A stretch of 64,000 nucleotides of DNA from Simiduia aestuariiviva (GCF_014192475.1 NZ_JACHXZ010000001.1:346900-410899); one strand, 5' to 3'. Positions 15,913 to 24,809 are shown, counted from the first letter of the stretch. Translations and numbers: made by a program. The notes: generated by a model not told the origin, from the letters alone.

Positions 15913-15932
15913 GGCGCCGCGATCCGGCGCCA
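15913..15932. repeat. GC-rich hairpin upstream of M16 peptidase gene
   Basis: GGCGCCG, CGAT, CCGGCGCC forms a strong stem about 27 bases before the M16 start codon. No T-tract follows. It may affect mRNA stability or translation of the peptidase. The rest of the 15722-15958 gap shows no convincing gene; a minus-strand frame at 15692-15943 lacks a good start and family match. Confidence 0.4.
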
Positions 15933-15958
15933 GAATAATCCACAAATGGAGTTTGCCC

Positions 15959-18697
15959 ATGTTCAAAAAACCCTTGGCCGCTGCCTGCATGATGTTTGCT
16001 GCGGGTGCCTATGCTGGCCCCCTCACCGATTCCGTCAAAATCCCCTATGAAACCTTTACCCTAGATAACGGCTTGCGCGTGGTGGTACACACCGATCGCA
16101 AGGCGCCGGTGGTGGCGGTGAACGTGTGGTATCACGTGGGCTCCAAGGATGAAAAACCGGGTAAAACCGGCTTTGCGCATCTATTTGAACACTTGATGTT
16201 TAACGGCAGCGAGAATGCCCCTGGCGAATTTTTTGAGCCCTTCGAAAAGGCCGGTGCCACTGGCATGAATGGCACCACTTGGTTGGATCGCACCAACTAC
16301 TTTGAAACCGTGCCCACGCCCGCGCTGGATATGGCGCTGTGGATGGAGTCGGATCGCATGGGCCACATGTTGGGTGCCATCGATCAGGCCAAGCTGGATG
16401 AGCAGCGCGGTGTAGTGCAAAACGAAAAGCGTCAAGGTGAAAATCAGCCCTATGGCAAATCCTGGGAGATGATTCAGGAGGCGGCCTTTCCCGAAGGGCA
16501 TCCTTATTCCTGGAGCACCATTGGCTCAATGGAAGATTTGAATGCGGCGTCACTGGAGGACGTAAAAGCCTGGTTCCACGAGTACTATGGTGCTTCGAAT
16601 GCGGTGGTCGTCTTGGCCGGTGATATCGACGTGGAAACCGCAAAAGCAAAAGCAGAAAAATATTTTGGCTTTGTCTCGCCCGGTGAGCCCCTGGATCGCC
16701 CCAAGGCGTGGGTTGCTAAGCGCACCGAGCAAAAGCGCGTACAAACACAAGATCGCGTACCACAAGCGCGCCTCTATAAATCTTGGAACACCGCCGAGCT
16801 GGCCAACAGCGACAGCGATGTCATGCAGATCGTGGCCGAGCTGCTGGCCGGTGGAAAAAATTCGCGCCTGTACAAGCGCTTAGTACACGAAGATCAAATC
16901 GCCACCAGTGTGAGTGTGGCCTACTGGCCCTTCGAATTGGCGAGCCTCTTTACCCTTGTGGCCGATGCTAAACCCGGCGTTGAGTTGGCACAGGTTGAGC
17001 AAGTGATCGACGAAGAAATCGCACGCTTTTTGAAAAAAGGGCCGGACAAAAAAGAGCTGGAGCGCGTGCGCACTAGCCTGTTTGCCAGCTTTGTACGCGG
17101 CTCTGAAAAAGTCGGTGGTTGGGGCGGCAAGTCTGACATTTTGGCGTCTAACGCTGTGTACATGGATGATCCGGGCGCCTTTAAGAAGAGCCTGTTAACC
17201 ATGGAAGAGGCCACCACTAAAGACGTGCAGAAGGTGGCCAAGCGCTGGTTGTCTGAAGGCGATTTGGTGTTGGAAGTGACCCCCTTTCCGAAATTAGCGG
17301 CCTCTGGAAAAGATGCAGACCGCTCAAAAATCCCCGATGCCGGTGACGTGCCGCAGTTGAGCTTCCCAGCCATTGAGCGCACGGAATTGGCGAATGGATT
17401 AAACGTTGTTTACGCCCGCCGCGATACAGTGCCACAGGTGAACATGTCGCTGATGTTTGACGCCGGTTACGCGGCCGATTTTGGCAGCAAACTGGGTATC
17501 ACAAAGTTCACCAGTAGCGTCATGTTAGAGGGCACCAAAAAGCGCGATGCGCTGGAAATTGCCGAGCAACTCGAAGCGCTGGGCGCCGTGTGGAGCGTCA
17601 ATAACAATGTGGATGTGACCAGTTTCAACGTGTCAGCACTGACCGTCAATCTGCGCGACACCCTCGACGTTTATGCCGATATTTTGCAAAACCCTGCGTT
17701 CCGCAAAGGCGATGTTGAGCGCAAGCGCGCTTTGACGCTGGCCGGTATCGCACAAGAAAAATCACAGCCGGTGTCTATGGCGCTGCGCACACTGCCGCCG
17801 CTGTTGTATGGCGATCAGCACGCCTATGGTATTCCCCTGACCGGTTCAGGCACCGAGGCCAGTGTGAATAGCATTAGCATCGACGACATGAAGCAATTCC
17901 ACGCGCGCTGGATTCGTCCAGACAACGCCACACTGGTGGCAGTGGGTGCCATGTCTATGGAGGAATTGAAGCCAGAACTGGAGCGCGCCTTTGGTAAATG
18001 GAAAGCACCTTCGGCGGACAAGGGTGCCAAGCAAATGCAATCGGTACAGCCGCCCGCCAAGGCGAGCGTCTACTTGATTGACAAGCCCGGTGCTGAGCAG
18101 TCGATTATTTTTGCGGGGCAATTGGTGGGCTCGGCTAAGTCAGCTGACAATTTGGCGCTGGACATGGCCAACACCATTTTGGGTGGCGCTTTCACCGCGC
18201 GTTTGAACATGAACTTGCGTGAAGACAAGCACTGGGCTTACGGCGCCTATACCTTCATGGTAGACGCCGTGGCGCAGCAGCCGTTGATGGCCTATGCCCC
18301 GGTGCAAACCGATAAGACCAAAGAGTCGGTTCAGGAAGTTGCGCGCGAGCTGCAGGAATACCTCGGCAAAAATCCCGCACAAGCAGAGGAATTGCAGCGC
18401 TACCAGCTTAATGAAGTGGCGAAGTTGCCCGGCAGCTACGAAACCATGAACGCGGTTTTGGGAGCCATGAGCAGCCAAGTGCGTTTTGATCGTCCGGACG
18501 ATTATGTGGTGACCTATGCCGATCGCGTCAAAGCGCTCACTGTTGATCAAGTGCGTCAAGTGGCCAAGACCAATATGACTCCCGATAAATTGACCTGGGT
18601 AATTGTGGGCGACTTGAGCAAGATTGAAGCGGGCATTAAGTCGCTCAATCTCGGCGACATCAAAGTGCTCGATGTGGATGGCAACGCCGTGCGGTAA
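15959..18697 (+). CDS. M16-family zinc metallopeptidase, two-domain
   Basis: 912 residues from ATG 15959 (ATGGAG lies 12 bases upstream); a TTG two codons earlier is less likely. Signal peptide KPLAAACMMFAAGAYA. The N-terminal M16 unit carries the inverted zinc motif in GFAHLFEHLMFNG (HLFEH) with the distant Glu in DEQRGVVQNEKRQ. A second M16 unit begins near residue 475 (TELANGLNVVYARRD) and lacks the HxxEH motif, the usual half-inactive clamp. Periplasmic peptide degradation is likely. Confidence 0.93.
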   Translation: MFKKPLAAACMMFAAGAYAGPLTDSVKIPYETFTLDNGLRVVVHTDRKAPVVAVNVWYHVGSKDEKPGKTGFAHLFEHLMFNGSENAPGEFFEPFEKAGATGMNGTTWLDRTNYFETVPTPALDMALWMESDRMGHMLGAIDQAKLDEQRGVVQNEKRQGENQPYGKSWEMIQEAAFPEGHPYSWSTIGSMEDLNAASLEDVKAWFHEYYGASNAVVVLAGDIDVETAKAKAEKYFGFVSPGEPLDRPKAWVAKRTEQKRVQTQDRVPQARLYKSWNTAELANSDSDVMQIVAELLAGGKNSRLYKRLVHEDQIATSVSVAYWPFELASLFTLVADAKPGVELAQVEQVIDEEIARFLKKGPDKKELERVRTSLFASFVRGSEKVGGWGGKSDILASNAVYMDDPGAFKKSLLTMEEATTKDVQKVAKRWLSEGDLVLEVTPFPKLAASGKDADRSKIPDAGDVPQLSFPAIERTELANGLNVVYARRDTVPQVNMSLMFDAGYAADFGSKLGITKFTSSVMLEGTKKRDALEIAEQLEALGAVWSVNNNVDVTSFNVSALTVNLRDTLDVYADILQNPAFRKGDVERKRALTLAGIAQEKSQPVSMALRTLPPLLYGDQHAYGIPLTGSGTEASVNSISIDDMKQFHARWIRPDNATLVAVGAMSMEELKPELERAFGKWKAPSADKGAKQMQSVQPPAKASVYLIDKPGAEQSIIFAGQLVGSAKSADNLALDMANTILGGAFTARLNMNLREDKHWAYGAYTFMVDAVAQQPLMAYAPVQTDKTKESVQEVARELQEYLGKNPAQAEELQRYQLNEVAKLPGSYETMNAVLGAMSSQVRFDRPDDYVVTYADRVKALTVDQVRQVAKTNMTPDKLTWVIVGDLSKIEAGIKSLNLGDIKVLDVDGNAVR

Positions 18698-18716
18698 TTG
18701 CGGTAGTTGACTCAGT

Positions 18717-18748
18717 AAAGGCCGGTACTCTGTACCGGCTTTTTTTTT
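18717..18748 (+). terminator. terminator after M16 peptidase
   Basis: AAAGGCCGGTAC, TCT, GTACCGGC followed by nine T residues, 20 bp after the stop codon. Confidence 0.93.
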
Positions 18749-18864
18749 GGCAGATGAAAAGCTTACTGGCAATCAATTCGCAATCGGGCACATGACAAAT
18801 GATAAATAGCACCATTAACAACGCGCACCTGTGGCGGAGGACTGCACTAGGGCGTTGATCGCAT

Positions 18865-19806
18865 TCAATTCAATAAATCGCAGACACTCAGCAATTGCTC
18901 GCGCAGCCAGTCGTGGGGCACAGATCGCTGGGTGCGCCGGTGTTGTACCAGCACGTAACGCATTAGGGTGTTGAGTGGGGCCGCGTCGGCGCTGGGGATA
19001 TCGCGGCCCACCAACAGATCGCGCAGGCGCGGACTCACGGCCAGCATAGGCGGGCCGAGCATCACCGCGTCGGTGCGCAGCAGGACTTCCACCGCGGTCA
19101 TCAAATGGCTGGTTTCCAGCACATAGTGCAGCTGCCGTTCGTAGTCGGCCAGGCGCGCATCCTGCTGCCAAAAATGCAATTGACGAAAGTCGCCCACCGA
19201 CAGGCGCACCTGCGGGTATTGCGTAAAAGCCTGCCAGCTGACCTGTGCAGGGCGCGCCAGCGGGTGGTCGCGCCGCATCAATAGGCAGGGCTGAATGTTG
19301 CCCAAGGGGGTGACTTCAAAGCCGGCGCCGTAATGCTGGCGCTCCAATTGTACGGCGAAGTCCAGCTCGCCCTCAGCCAATTGCTTGAGTGGGTTGGACT
19401 CGTGGGCGGCGGCACTCAGGCAGATGCCGGGCGCCTGTGCGGCAAGGCGCGCCACCAATGCCGGCATGACCGCAACGCCCAAATATTCACCCAGTGCCAA
19501 TTTGAATTGGCCTTGGTAGCTGCGGCTGTCAAACCCTTGGGGCAGTAGTAGCTGGTCGGCATCGCGCAGCCATTGGGCCAGTGCCGGTGCCATAGCCAGC
19601 GCCATGGGCGAGGGCGTTAATCCCTGTGGGCCTCGGGTAAACAGCGGGTCGCCAAGTGCCGAGCGCAAGCGCGCCAGCGCTTTGCTAACCGTCGATTGGG
19701 TGACATGTAACCGCTCCGCCACACGCGATACCTGCCGCTCCTCTAGCAATAGATGCAGGGTAATTAGCAAGTTGAGGTCGAGGCGAGCGAGCTGGTCGAT
19801 ATTCAT
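18865..19806 (-). CDS. LysR-family transcriptional regulator
   Basis: 313 residues. Residues 1-65 form the LysR winged HTH (LNLLITLHLLLEERQVSRVA, QSTVSKALARLRSALGDPLF). The rest is the periplasmic-binding-like effector domain. It is nearest to the NodD/SyrM-like branch with DLNLL at the start. The neighbouring genes give no clear target; the adjacent 396-bp gap holds a candidate small RNA. LysR regulators commonly control divergent neighbours, here possibly that transcript or the AraC-type gene. Confidence 0.9.
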   Translation of the reverse strand: MNIDQLARLDLNLLITLHLLLEERQVSRVAERLHVTQSTVSKALARLRSALGDPLFTRGPQGLTPSPMALAMAPALAQWLRDADQLLLPQGFDSRSYQGQFKLALGEYLGVAVMPALVARLAAQAPGICLSAAAHESNPLKQLAEGELDFAVQLERQHYGAGFEVTPLGNIQPCLLMRRDHPLARPAQVSWQAFTQYPQVRLSVGDFRQLHFWQQDARLADYERQLHYVLETSHLMTAVEVLLRTDAVMLGPPMLAVSPRLRDLLVGRDIPSADAAPLNTLMRYVLVQHRRTQRSVPHDWLREQLLSVCDLLN

Positions 19807-19904
19807 GGGTGTGAATAAAATTCATATATGGTGTGAAGATAAGTCAGTAGCAGAATATCACTGTGTGAATTAATCTGCTCGACAATGCATGCCGTAAGGT
19901 GTGT

Positions 19905-20012
19905 TGAGCGCGGGGGATGCTCTCCCCCGACTTGCCGTGAGCGGCACAGTTTACCCCTCTGAACTTGTTCAGATAGCGTCAGATTCACCCCGCTTCGGCG
20001 GGGTTTTTTTTT
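19905..20012 (+). ncRNA. candidate small RNA with four hairpins and intrinsic terminator
   Basis: Four hairpins follow one another on the plus strand: CGGGGGA/TCCCCCG (19911-19929), TGCCG/CGGCA (19933-19946), TCTGAA/TTCAGA (19958-19973) and CCCCGC-TTCG-GCGGGG (19988-20003) with nine T residues (20004-20012). No protein gene on this strand ends here, since the upstream gene (LysR) is transcribed the other way. The terminator therefore needs its own transcript. The 5' end is unknown, somewhere in 19807-19910. I recognise no known sRNA family. Confidence 0.5.
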
Positions 20013-20202
20013 GGGCAATCGAAATTGGAGGGAATTCGACTTGCGCACCGGAGGCGCCGCTTTACATCACTGCGCGCGGCCGATGCTCTGCCCGAGCGAA
20101 CCTACTGCATGGCTCCAGACGTTTTGCGCACGCGGTCCTTGGCACATGCCTTCGGAGCGTCTAGCCTAGCGACTCTTATTTCCGCGATGAATTTATTGTT
20201 CC

Positions 20203-21270
20203 ATGTCCTTCAGCCTTCTACCGGTCAATCTCATTCAGATCGTATCGCTGGCCTGGTGCCTGCTTGGTATTGCCATTGTGTGGCCGCAGCGTCGCCTGCG
20301 GGCCATGGGGCTGTTGTTGGGCCTGCAGGCGCTGCTGCACCTATTTAACCTGTCCGAGGAGCTCGCGCTCTGGCGTGGCCCGTTAGTGACTCCGGCGCTA
20401 ATGCTTGGGTTTGGCCCAGCGCTGTATTTTTTCACGCGCCAAGTGGTGGGTGCATCCACTATGCCGCCCAGGCAATGGGCCCTGCACGGTGCGCCCGTGC
20501 TATTGGCGCTGCCCTTTACCGCTTGGCCCCAGTGGGTGTTAGTGGCGGCCAGCCTGAGCCAATTGTTGTATACCCTGTCGGCCCTGAGTCTGTTGAGGCG
20601 CTATCATCAGCAGTCGCGCGAGCAGCGATCCGACGCGGATGAGCAGGCCCTCTATTGGTTGCGCAACGTGCTGTGTTTTTGGATTGTGATGGAAGTGCAA
20701 GACCACGTTCGACTTCATTTGCAGGGGCAGCTGCCGCTCGGGATATTGTTGCCTTGGTACACGCTCAATAGCGCGCTGTATGCATTCATGACGGGCTATT
20801 TGGTGCTTAAAGCCGTCCACCAGCCATCGCTATTTGCGGGTATTTCTTTGGTGCAGGCCCCAGCGGGGAATCCGGATCACCCGCCAGACACCGCAGATGC
20901 TGCGCCCATATTTGATGCCATCGATACCCACCTGCGCAGCCATGGCTGTTTTCGCCAGCCGCGCTTGTCGCTGCGCGATGTGGCAGAACAGCTGGGGTTG
21001 CAGGAAAAATTGGTGTCGTGGGCAATCAACGCCGGTGCAGGCCAAAGTTTTTGCGATTATATCAACGGACTTAGGGTGCAGGCGGTGTGTGAGCACTTAC
21101 ACGCAGCTCGCGAGCCGGTATCTTCACTGCTCCAGTTGGGATTGGCGCAGGGCTTCAACTCTAAAACCAGTTTTAACACGGCCTTTAAAAAAGTGACGGG
21201 TTGTACGCCCAGTCAATACCAGCGCCGGCCCGCAACCGGCGTTCGCAATCCAGATTGCGAACGCCACTGA
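20203..21270 (+). CDS. AraC-family regulator with membrane-embedded sensor
   Basis: 355 residues. About the first 210 residues hold six or seven hydrophobic segments (LIQIVSLAWCLLGIAIVW, LYFFTRQVVG, LLALPFTAWPQWVLV, FMTGYLVLKA). The C-terminal 100 residues are an AraC HTH pair (LSLRDVAEQLGLQEKLVSWA and GLAQGFNSKTSFNTAFKKVTGCTPSQYQ). Membrane-bound AraC regulators respond to envelope or diffusible signals. It is followed 50 bp later by a secreted S41-like protease gene, a possible target or co-transcribed partner. Confidence 0.85.
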   Translation: MSFSLLPVNLIQIVSLAWCLLGIAIVWPQRRLRAMGLLLGLQALLHLFNLSEELALWRGPLVTPALMLGFGPALYFFTRQVVGASTMPPRQWALHGAPVLLALPFTAWPQWVLVAASLSQLLYTLSALSLLRRYHQQSREQRSDADEQALYWLRNVLCFWIVMEVQDHVRLHLQGQLPLGILLPWYTLNSALYAFMTGYLVLKAVHQPSLFAGISLVQAPAGNPDHPPDTADAAPIFDAIDTHLRSHGCFRQPRLSLRDVAEQLGLQEKLVSWAINAGAGQSFCDYINGLRVQAVCEHLHAAREPVSSLLQLGLAQGFNSKTSFNTAFKKVTGCTPSQYQRRPATGVRNPDCERH

Positions 21271-21320
21271 CGTCTTTAGCTGCCAAGCTCACCGCTCCTT
21301 AAAAAAGCGGAGATTGTGCG

Positions 21321-22601
21321 ATGAATGTTATGAGATTGACGTGTTGGGTGGGGCGGTTGCTAGCCCTTGTGGGAGTCATTGCCACACCGCTCGGCGCGCA
21401 AACCCTCGAACCAGAACAGGTTGTAGCTTGGCGTGAGGACTTGGTGAGTTTTGAGCAGTCGTTGCGCAAGCGCCATATCGATTTATTTCATCAATTGCCC
21501 GAGTCGGACTTCAATAATCGCGTGCGGCAGCTCCGCGATCGCCTGCCGAATATAAGCGAGGTGGGTATTTTGCGGGAGCTAATGTGTTTAACGGCGGCTA
21601 TCGGCGATGGCCATACGCAGGTCAACTACTGGGGCCGTACACACCGCAATTTACCCCTGCGCTGGCGCTGGTTTGAGGATGGCCTGCGCGTGGTAAAGAC
21701 CAGCTCCGCGTATGGGCATTTGTTGGGCGCGCGACTGCAGCGCATTGGCGGCCTGACGGAAATGGCCCTGTCAGCTGCGCTTACCGGGTGTTTGCCGTCC
21801 GTAGAAAATGTTCATTCAGCGCGCGCGGCCTATGCGCGCGCCGCCTCAGTGGCGGAAGTACTCGCGGGCGCGGGAGTAGCAGTGGCAGACGCTGGCGTTG
21901 AGGTGGAGGTAGAGCTAGCCTCAGGCAAGCTCGTTTCACTCACATTGCCGTGGCAACAAGCGGGCGAGGATTTAGCGGTGGCGCCCAGCTGGGAAACCTA
22001 TGGTTTTCAACCCATCTCACCTTCTGTACCGGGGCTATCTACCTATCTTCGCTCGGACACTGCCACCGCCTATCTGCAATTTGATCACTACCCGCCCTAT
22101 GGCGAAGCGCGAGCATGGGCTGAGGCGCTGAACGCGTCGCTCGCCGAGCACAAGGTTAGGCGAGTGATAATCGATCTGCGCAACAATGGCGGCGGCGACT
22201 TCTTTGTGGGTTTGGTACTGGCGCATGGGCTGGTGCTGCTCGATCAACTGGATTGGCGGCAGGGCGTGTATGTGCTGATAGGACGTCACACCTATTCCGC
22301 GGCTATGAGCAATGCGGCGCAATATCGACAAATTTTAAATGCTCGGTTGGTGGGTGAGCCCACAGGTGCTAATCCCGTGGGCTACCAAGACGCCGATTCA
22401 TTTCGCCTGCCCAATGCCGGTTGGCAGGTGATGGTCTCTAAGCGCCGATACCGTTTTACGGACCATGCCACGCCGGGCCTGCAGCCCGATGTGCCGGTGG
22501 CGTGGCCAGCAGATGCTTACTTTGCCGGGCGCGATGTGCCTCTTGAGTGGATCTTGAGAGATATTGATGTCTTGGTGCATGCGGCCGCTGAGAACCCGTA
22601 A
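21321..22601 (+). CDS. S41-family (C-terminal processing) peptidase-like protein
   Basis: 426 residues with a signal peptide (LLALVGVIATPLGAQ). The N-terminal helical part includes HIDLFHQLPESDF. The S41 core follows: VRRVIIDLRNNGGGDFF, the candidate serine in GRHTYSAAMSN, and GEPTGANPVGY. The C-terminus VSKRRYRFTDHATPGLQPDV is typical of family S41 relatives. No PDZ domain is evident, so it resembles the tricorn-core/CtpA-like secreted subset rather than Prc. Located between AraC-type and XRE-type regulators. Confidence 0.8.
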   Translation: MNVMRLTCWVGRLLALVGVIATPLGAQTLEPEQVVAWREDLVSFEQSLRKRHIDLFHQLPESDFNNRVRQLRDRLPNISEVGILRELMCLTAAIGDGHTQVNYWGRTHRNLPLRWRWFEDGLRVVKTSSAYGHLLGARLQRIGGLTEMALSAALTGCLPSVENVHSARAAYARAASVAEVLAGAGVAVADAGVEVEVELASGKLVSLTLPWQQAGEDLAVAPSWETYGFQPISPSVPGLSTYLRSDTATAYLQFDHYPPYGEARAWAEALNASLAEHKVRRVIIDLRNNGGGDFFVGLVLAHGLVLLDQLDWRQGVYVLIGRHTYSAAMSNAAQYRQILNARLVGEPTGANPVGYQDADSFRLPNAGWQVMVSKRRYRFTDHATPGLQPDVPVAWPADAYFAGRDVPLEWILRDIDVLVHAAAENP

Positions 22602-22612
22602 TGGGCGATGAT

Positions 22613-22674
22613 TTCGGGTCGGTTTCAGGTTGATTTCGGGTCAATTTCAGGTGTTTTTCAGGTAGACTTCGTGT
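22613..22674 (+). promoter_or_regulatory. six phased heptamers, probable operator array
   Basis: TTC(A/G)GGT occurs at 22613, 22624, 22635, 22646 and 22657, a strict 11-bp period, with a sixth decayed copy TTCGTGT at 22668. The sites alternate G and A at the fourth position for the first four copies. They fill the gap between the S41 gene and the XRE-type regulator, ending 55 bp before its ATG. One-helical-turn phasing places all copies on one DNA face, which suggests cooperative binding by a multimeric regulator, perhaps the downstream gene product. Confidence 0.75.
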
Positions 22675-22729
22675 TGCAACTGTCTGTTTTCACGGAAGAT
22701 TTACTCACCTCAACACACAAGGCAACACA

Positions 22730-23191
22730 ATGATTTTACGCAAGCTCAGACTGCAGCGCGGATGGTCCCAAGAACAACTGGCCGAAATGACGGGTGTCAC
22801 TGTGCGCACCATTCAACGGTTGGAGCGGGGCCATCAACCGGGTTTGGAAACGGCAAAATCATTGGCGGCGGTGTTTGAGGTCGAGCATTCAATTTTTCAG
22901 GACGGAGCACCGACTATGACAACCGAAACTAACGTAACGCAACAAGAGAACGACGCCGTGGAGTACATCAAGGGCGTCAAAGAATTTTTTAGCCATGCGT
23001 TTATGTACGTGATTTTTTGCGTGGCGTTTTTGGTGGTGGGCAAAGAGCTGTCTAGCTTAATGATCTGGGGTTTTGCGGGCTGGGGCGTGGGTGTGCTGGT
23101 GCACGGCCTGAGTGCCTTTGAGGTGATCCGCTTTGGCAGCGCCGACTGGGAGCGCAAATTGGTAGAGCGCAAGTTGGGCCGCAAATTGTAG
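22730..23191 (+). CDS. XRE-family regulator with C-terminal 2TM domain
   Basis: 153 residues. Residues 1-60 are an XRE HTH (LRLQRGWSQEQLAEMTGVTVRTIQRLE split by standard turns). Residues 85-153 carry a 2TM domain (AFMYVIFCVAFLVVGKEL, MIWGFAGWGVGVLVHGLSAF) and end in a basic tail (ERKLVERKLGRKL). This architecture is a membrane-tethered one-component regulator. The phased repeat array directly upstream suggests autoregulation. Confidence 0.88.
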   Translation: MILRKLRLQRGWSQEQLAEMTGVTVRTIQRLERGHQPGLETAKSLAAVFEVEHSIFQDGAPTMTTETNVTQQENDAVEYIKGVKEFFSHAFMYVIFCVAFLVVGKELSSLMIWGFAGWGVGVLVHGLSAFEVIRFGSADWERKLVERKLGRKL

Positions 23192-23232
23192 ATGTGGAAA
23201 TGCAGTTGCAGAAATGCAGTTGTGAAGGCAAT

Positions 23233-23259
23233 AAAAAAGGCGCCAAAGGCGCCTTTTTT
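23233..23259. terminator. bidirectional terminator
   Basis: AAAAAAGGCGCC, AAA, GGCGCCTTTTTT lies between the convergent XRE-type and PEP-CTERM genes and can serve both. Confidence 0.92.
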
Positions 23260-23275
23260 GTGGGTGACGATATGC

Positions 23276-24037
23276 TTATTGGGCTGCGCGTCGACGCATG
23301 AAACCCAAGCCCAGCAAGCCCAGGCCCAGCAGGGCAAAAGGTGCGGGTTCTGGTACGTATACATCGGCGTGGGCATCTAGGTAGTCGTTGCCGCAGGACA
23401 TGGTCCAATGGGCGTCTAGACCGAAATCACCGAGCAGGCCAATGGCGCCAATGTTAAAGCTGAACATGTTGTAGTAAGACTTCTTGCCATCTGCACCGGT
23501 TGCGAAACCTTCAGTAAAGTTGCTGCTATTGCCCGCAACTTTTAACGTGCCGCTGGCCATGGCGAAGGGGTTGGACACACCGTGGCCGGAATAGACTTCG
23601 GTGTTCCAGCTGCTCACCTGATACAAGCCGGCGGCGTCAGTACCTAAGTTGGTGCCGTAGTAACCCTTGGTTAGATTGCCAAAATCGAGGGCGTATTCGT
23701 AGCGGCTGGTGCTGCCGTCAAACGACAGGGCCAAGTCGCCGTTGTAATAGGTTTTGCCATCCGTGTGGGTGTAGCCGTTGTTGTCGGCATCGATAATATC
23801 GAAGCCCGTTTGCAAGCCCACATGCAGGGTGTTGGTGCTGGCGTCAAATTTGTACATTAAAAATTCAACGTCAAAGGGCTGGCCGCCAACGCCTGGGCCT
23901 ACAGGGCCGTCGCCATTGCCGGATGTTGGGGTCATTTGTTGCCAGTCGCTATCCCAAACACTCAATAGGCTGGCGGAGGCGGTCATGGGCAGGCTGGCAA
24001 GCAGTGTGAGGGCAGTCGCTTTTATAAGCTGGTTCAT
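23276..24037 (-). CDS. PEP-CTERM sorting domain protein
   Basis: 253 residues. Signal peptide ends TASAS. The C-terminus is a textbook PEP-CTERM signal: VPEPAPFALLGLGLLGLGFM then RRRAAQ. Such proteins are sorted and cleaved by exosortase (EpsH/XrtA) and end up in the exopolysaccharide or surface layer. The mature domain is rich in Gly, Asp, Tyr and Asn (DIIDADNNGYTHTDGKTYYN) and may bind calcium. No exosortase gene is in the window. A sigma-54-like promoter lies upstream. Confidence 0.9.
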   Translation of the reverse strand: MNQLIKATALTLLASLPMTASASLLSVWDSDWQQMTPTSGNGDGPVGPGVGGQPFDVEFLMYKFDASTNTLHVGLQTGFDIIDADNNGYTHTDGKTYYNGDLALSFDGSTSRYEYALDFGNLTKGYYGTNLGTDAAGLYQVSSWNTEVYSGHGVSNPFAMASGTLKVAGNSSNFTEGFATGADGKKSYYNMFSFNIGAIGLLGDFGLDAHWTMSCGNDYLDAHADVYVPEPAPFALLGLGLLGLGFMRRRAAQ

Positions 24038-24130
24038 CGTGGGCTAGCGTCCTTGTAAATGTCAGGATAATGAGGGGCGCTGCTTCAGCGCCACCACGGA
24101 CACAGTCAATGTGTCGTCTCAATCATTGCT

Positions 24131-24146
24131 AGCAATACTTGGGCCA
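24131..24146 (-). promoter_or_regulatory. sigma-54-type promoter for the PEP-CTERM gene
   Basis: On the minus strand TGGCCC-AAGTA-TTGCT matches the -24/-12 consensus TGGCAC-N5-TTGCW at all but one position, with correct GG and GC spacing. It lies about 94 bp before the PEP-CTERM start codon. PEP-CTERM genes in other proteobacteria are known to use RpoN with the PrsR activator, which supports the reading. No activator site was identified. Confidence 0.6.
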
Positions 24147-24224
24147 TTCAGAAAAACCCTTTAAAAACAACCGGTTGCTATGTTATCAAACAGGCAGCTG
24201 TAAATAATTCCGACACGTCGAACG

Positions 24225-24809
24225 CTAAAGCGCCTTGGCAAGGGCTAGGCATTCCCCGTGCGCTGGGCAGCTGACCAGATGATCGTTCACCATGCCGGTG
24301 GCCTGCATGTGCGCATAACAAATGGTGGACCCCACAAAATTGAAGCCGGCCTGCTTCAGGGCTTTGCTCAGACGATCAGACAGGGGCGTGCTCGCCGGTA
24401 TGTCCGCCATCTTTTTGCGGTTGTTTTGGAGCGGGCGGCCATCGACAAAATCCCAGAAAAAGGCCACTGGATCTTGGCCCGACTCTTTTAGGTCGAGCCA
24501 TGCGCGGGCATTTTTAACGGCGCTGCTGACCTTGAGGCGATTGCGAATAATGCCCGGGTTTTGCAGCAACTTTTCAATTTTTGCGGGGCTATAGCGGGCA
24601 ATTTTGACGGGGTCAAAGCCGTCGAAGGCCGCTCGATAGTGCTCTCGTTTACGCAGCACCGTGATCCAGCTGAGCCCCGCCTGAGCACCTTCTAACAGCA
24701 AAAATTCAAACAGCGATTGTTCATCGAACAGTGGCCGACCCCATTCCTGATCGTGGTATTGCTGGTACAGGGCGTCGCCGTGGCACCAGTGGCAGCGAGG
24801 GTCTTGCAT
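24225..24809 (-). CDS. tag: DNA-3-methyladenine glycosylase I
   Basis: 194 residues from the ATG at 24809, chosen because GGAGG stands 8 bases before it; the ATG five codons earlier overlaps that binding site. The protein has the Tag signature DPRCHWCHGDALYQQYHDQEWG and the C-terminal zinc part HLVSCPAHGEC. The base-recognition segment is LEGAQAGLSWITVLRKRE. It excises 3-methyladenine from alkylated DNA in base-excision repair. Confidence 0.95.
   Translation of the reverse strand: MQDPRCHWCHGDALYQQYHDQEWGRPLFDEQSLFEFLLLEGAQAGLSWITVLRKREHYRAAFDGFDPVKIARYSPAKIEKLLQNPGIIRNRLKVSSAVKNARAWLDLKESGQDPVAFFWDFVDGRPLQNNRKKMADIPASTPLSDRLSKALKQAGFNFVGSTICYAHMQATGMVNDHLVSCPAHGECLALAKAL

Noticed and set aside
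15692-15943. 83-codon minus-strand frame in the gap before the M16 gene
   Set aside because: It overlaps the end of the PepSY gene and a GC-rich hairpin, and has no ribosome binding site or recognisable domain.
18140-18772. 210-codon minus-strand open frame
   Set aside because: Antisense shadow of the M16 peptidase; it also crosses the terminator.
22613-22674. CRISPR or simple satellite
   Set aside because: The unit is 11 bp with only 7 conserved bases in a promoter gap; it fits an operator array better.
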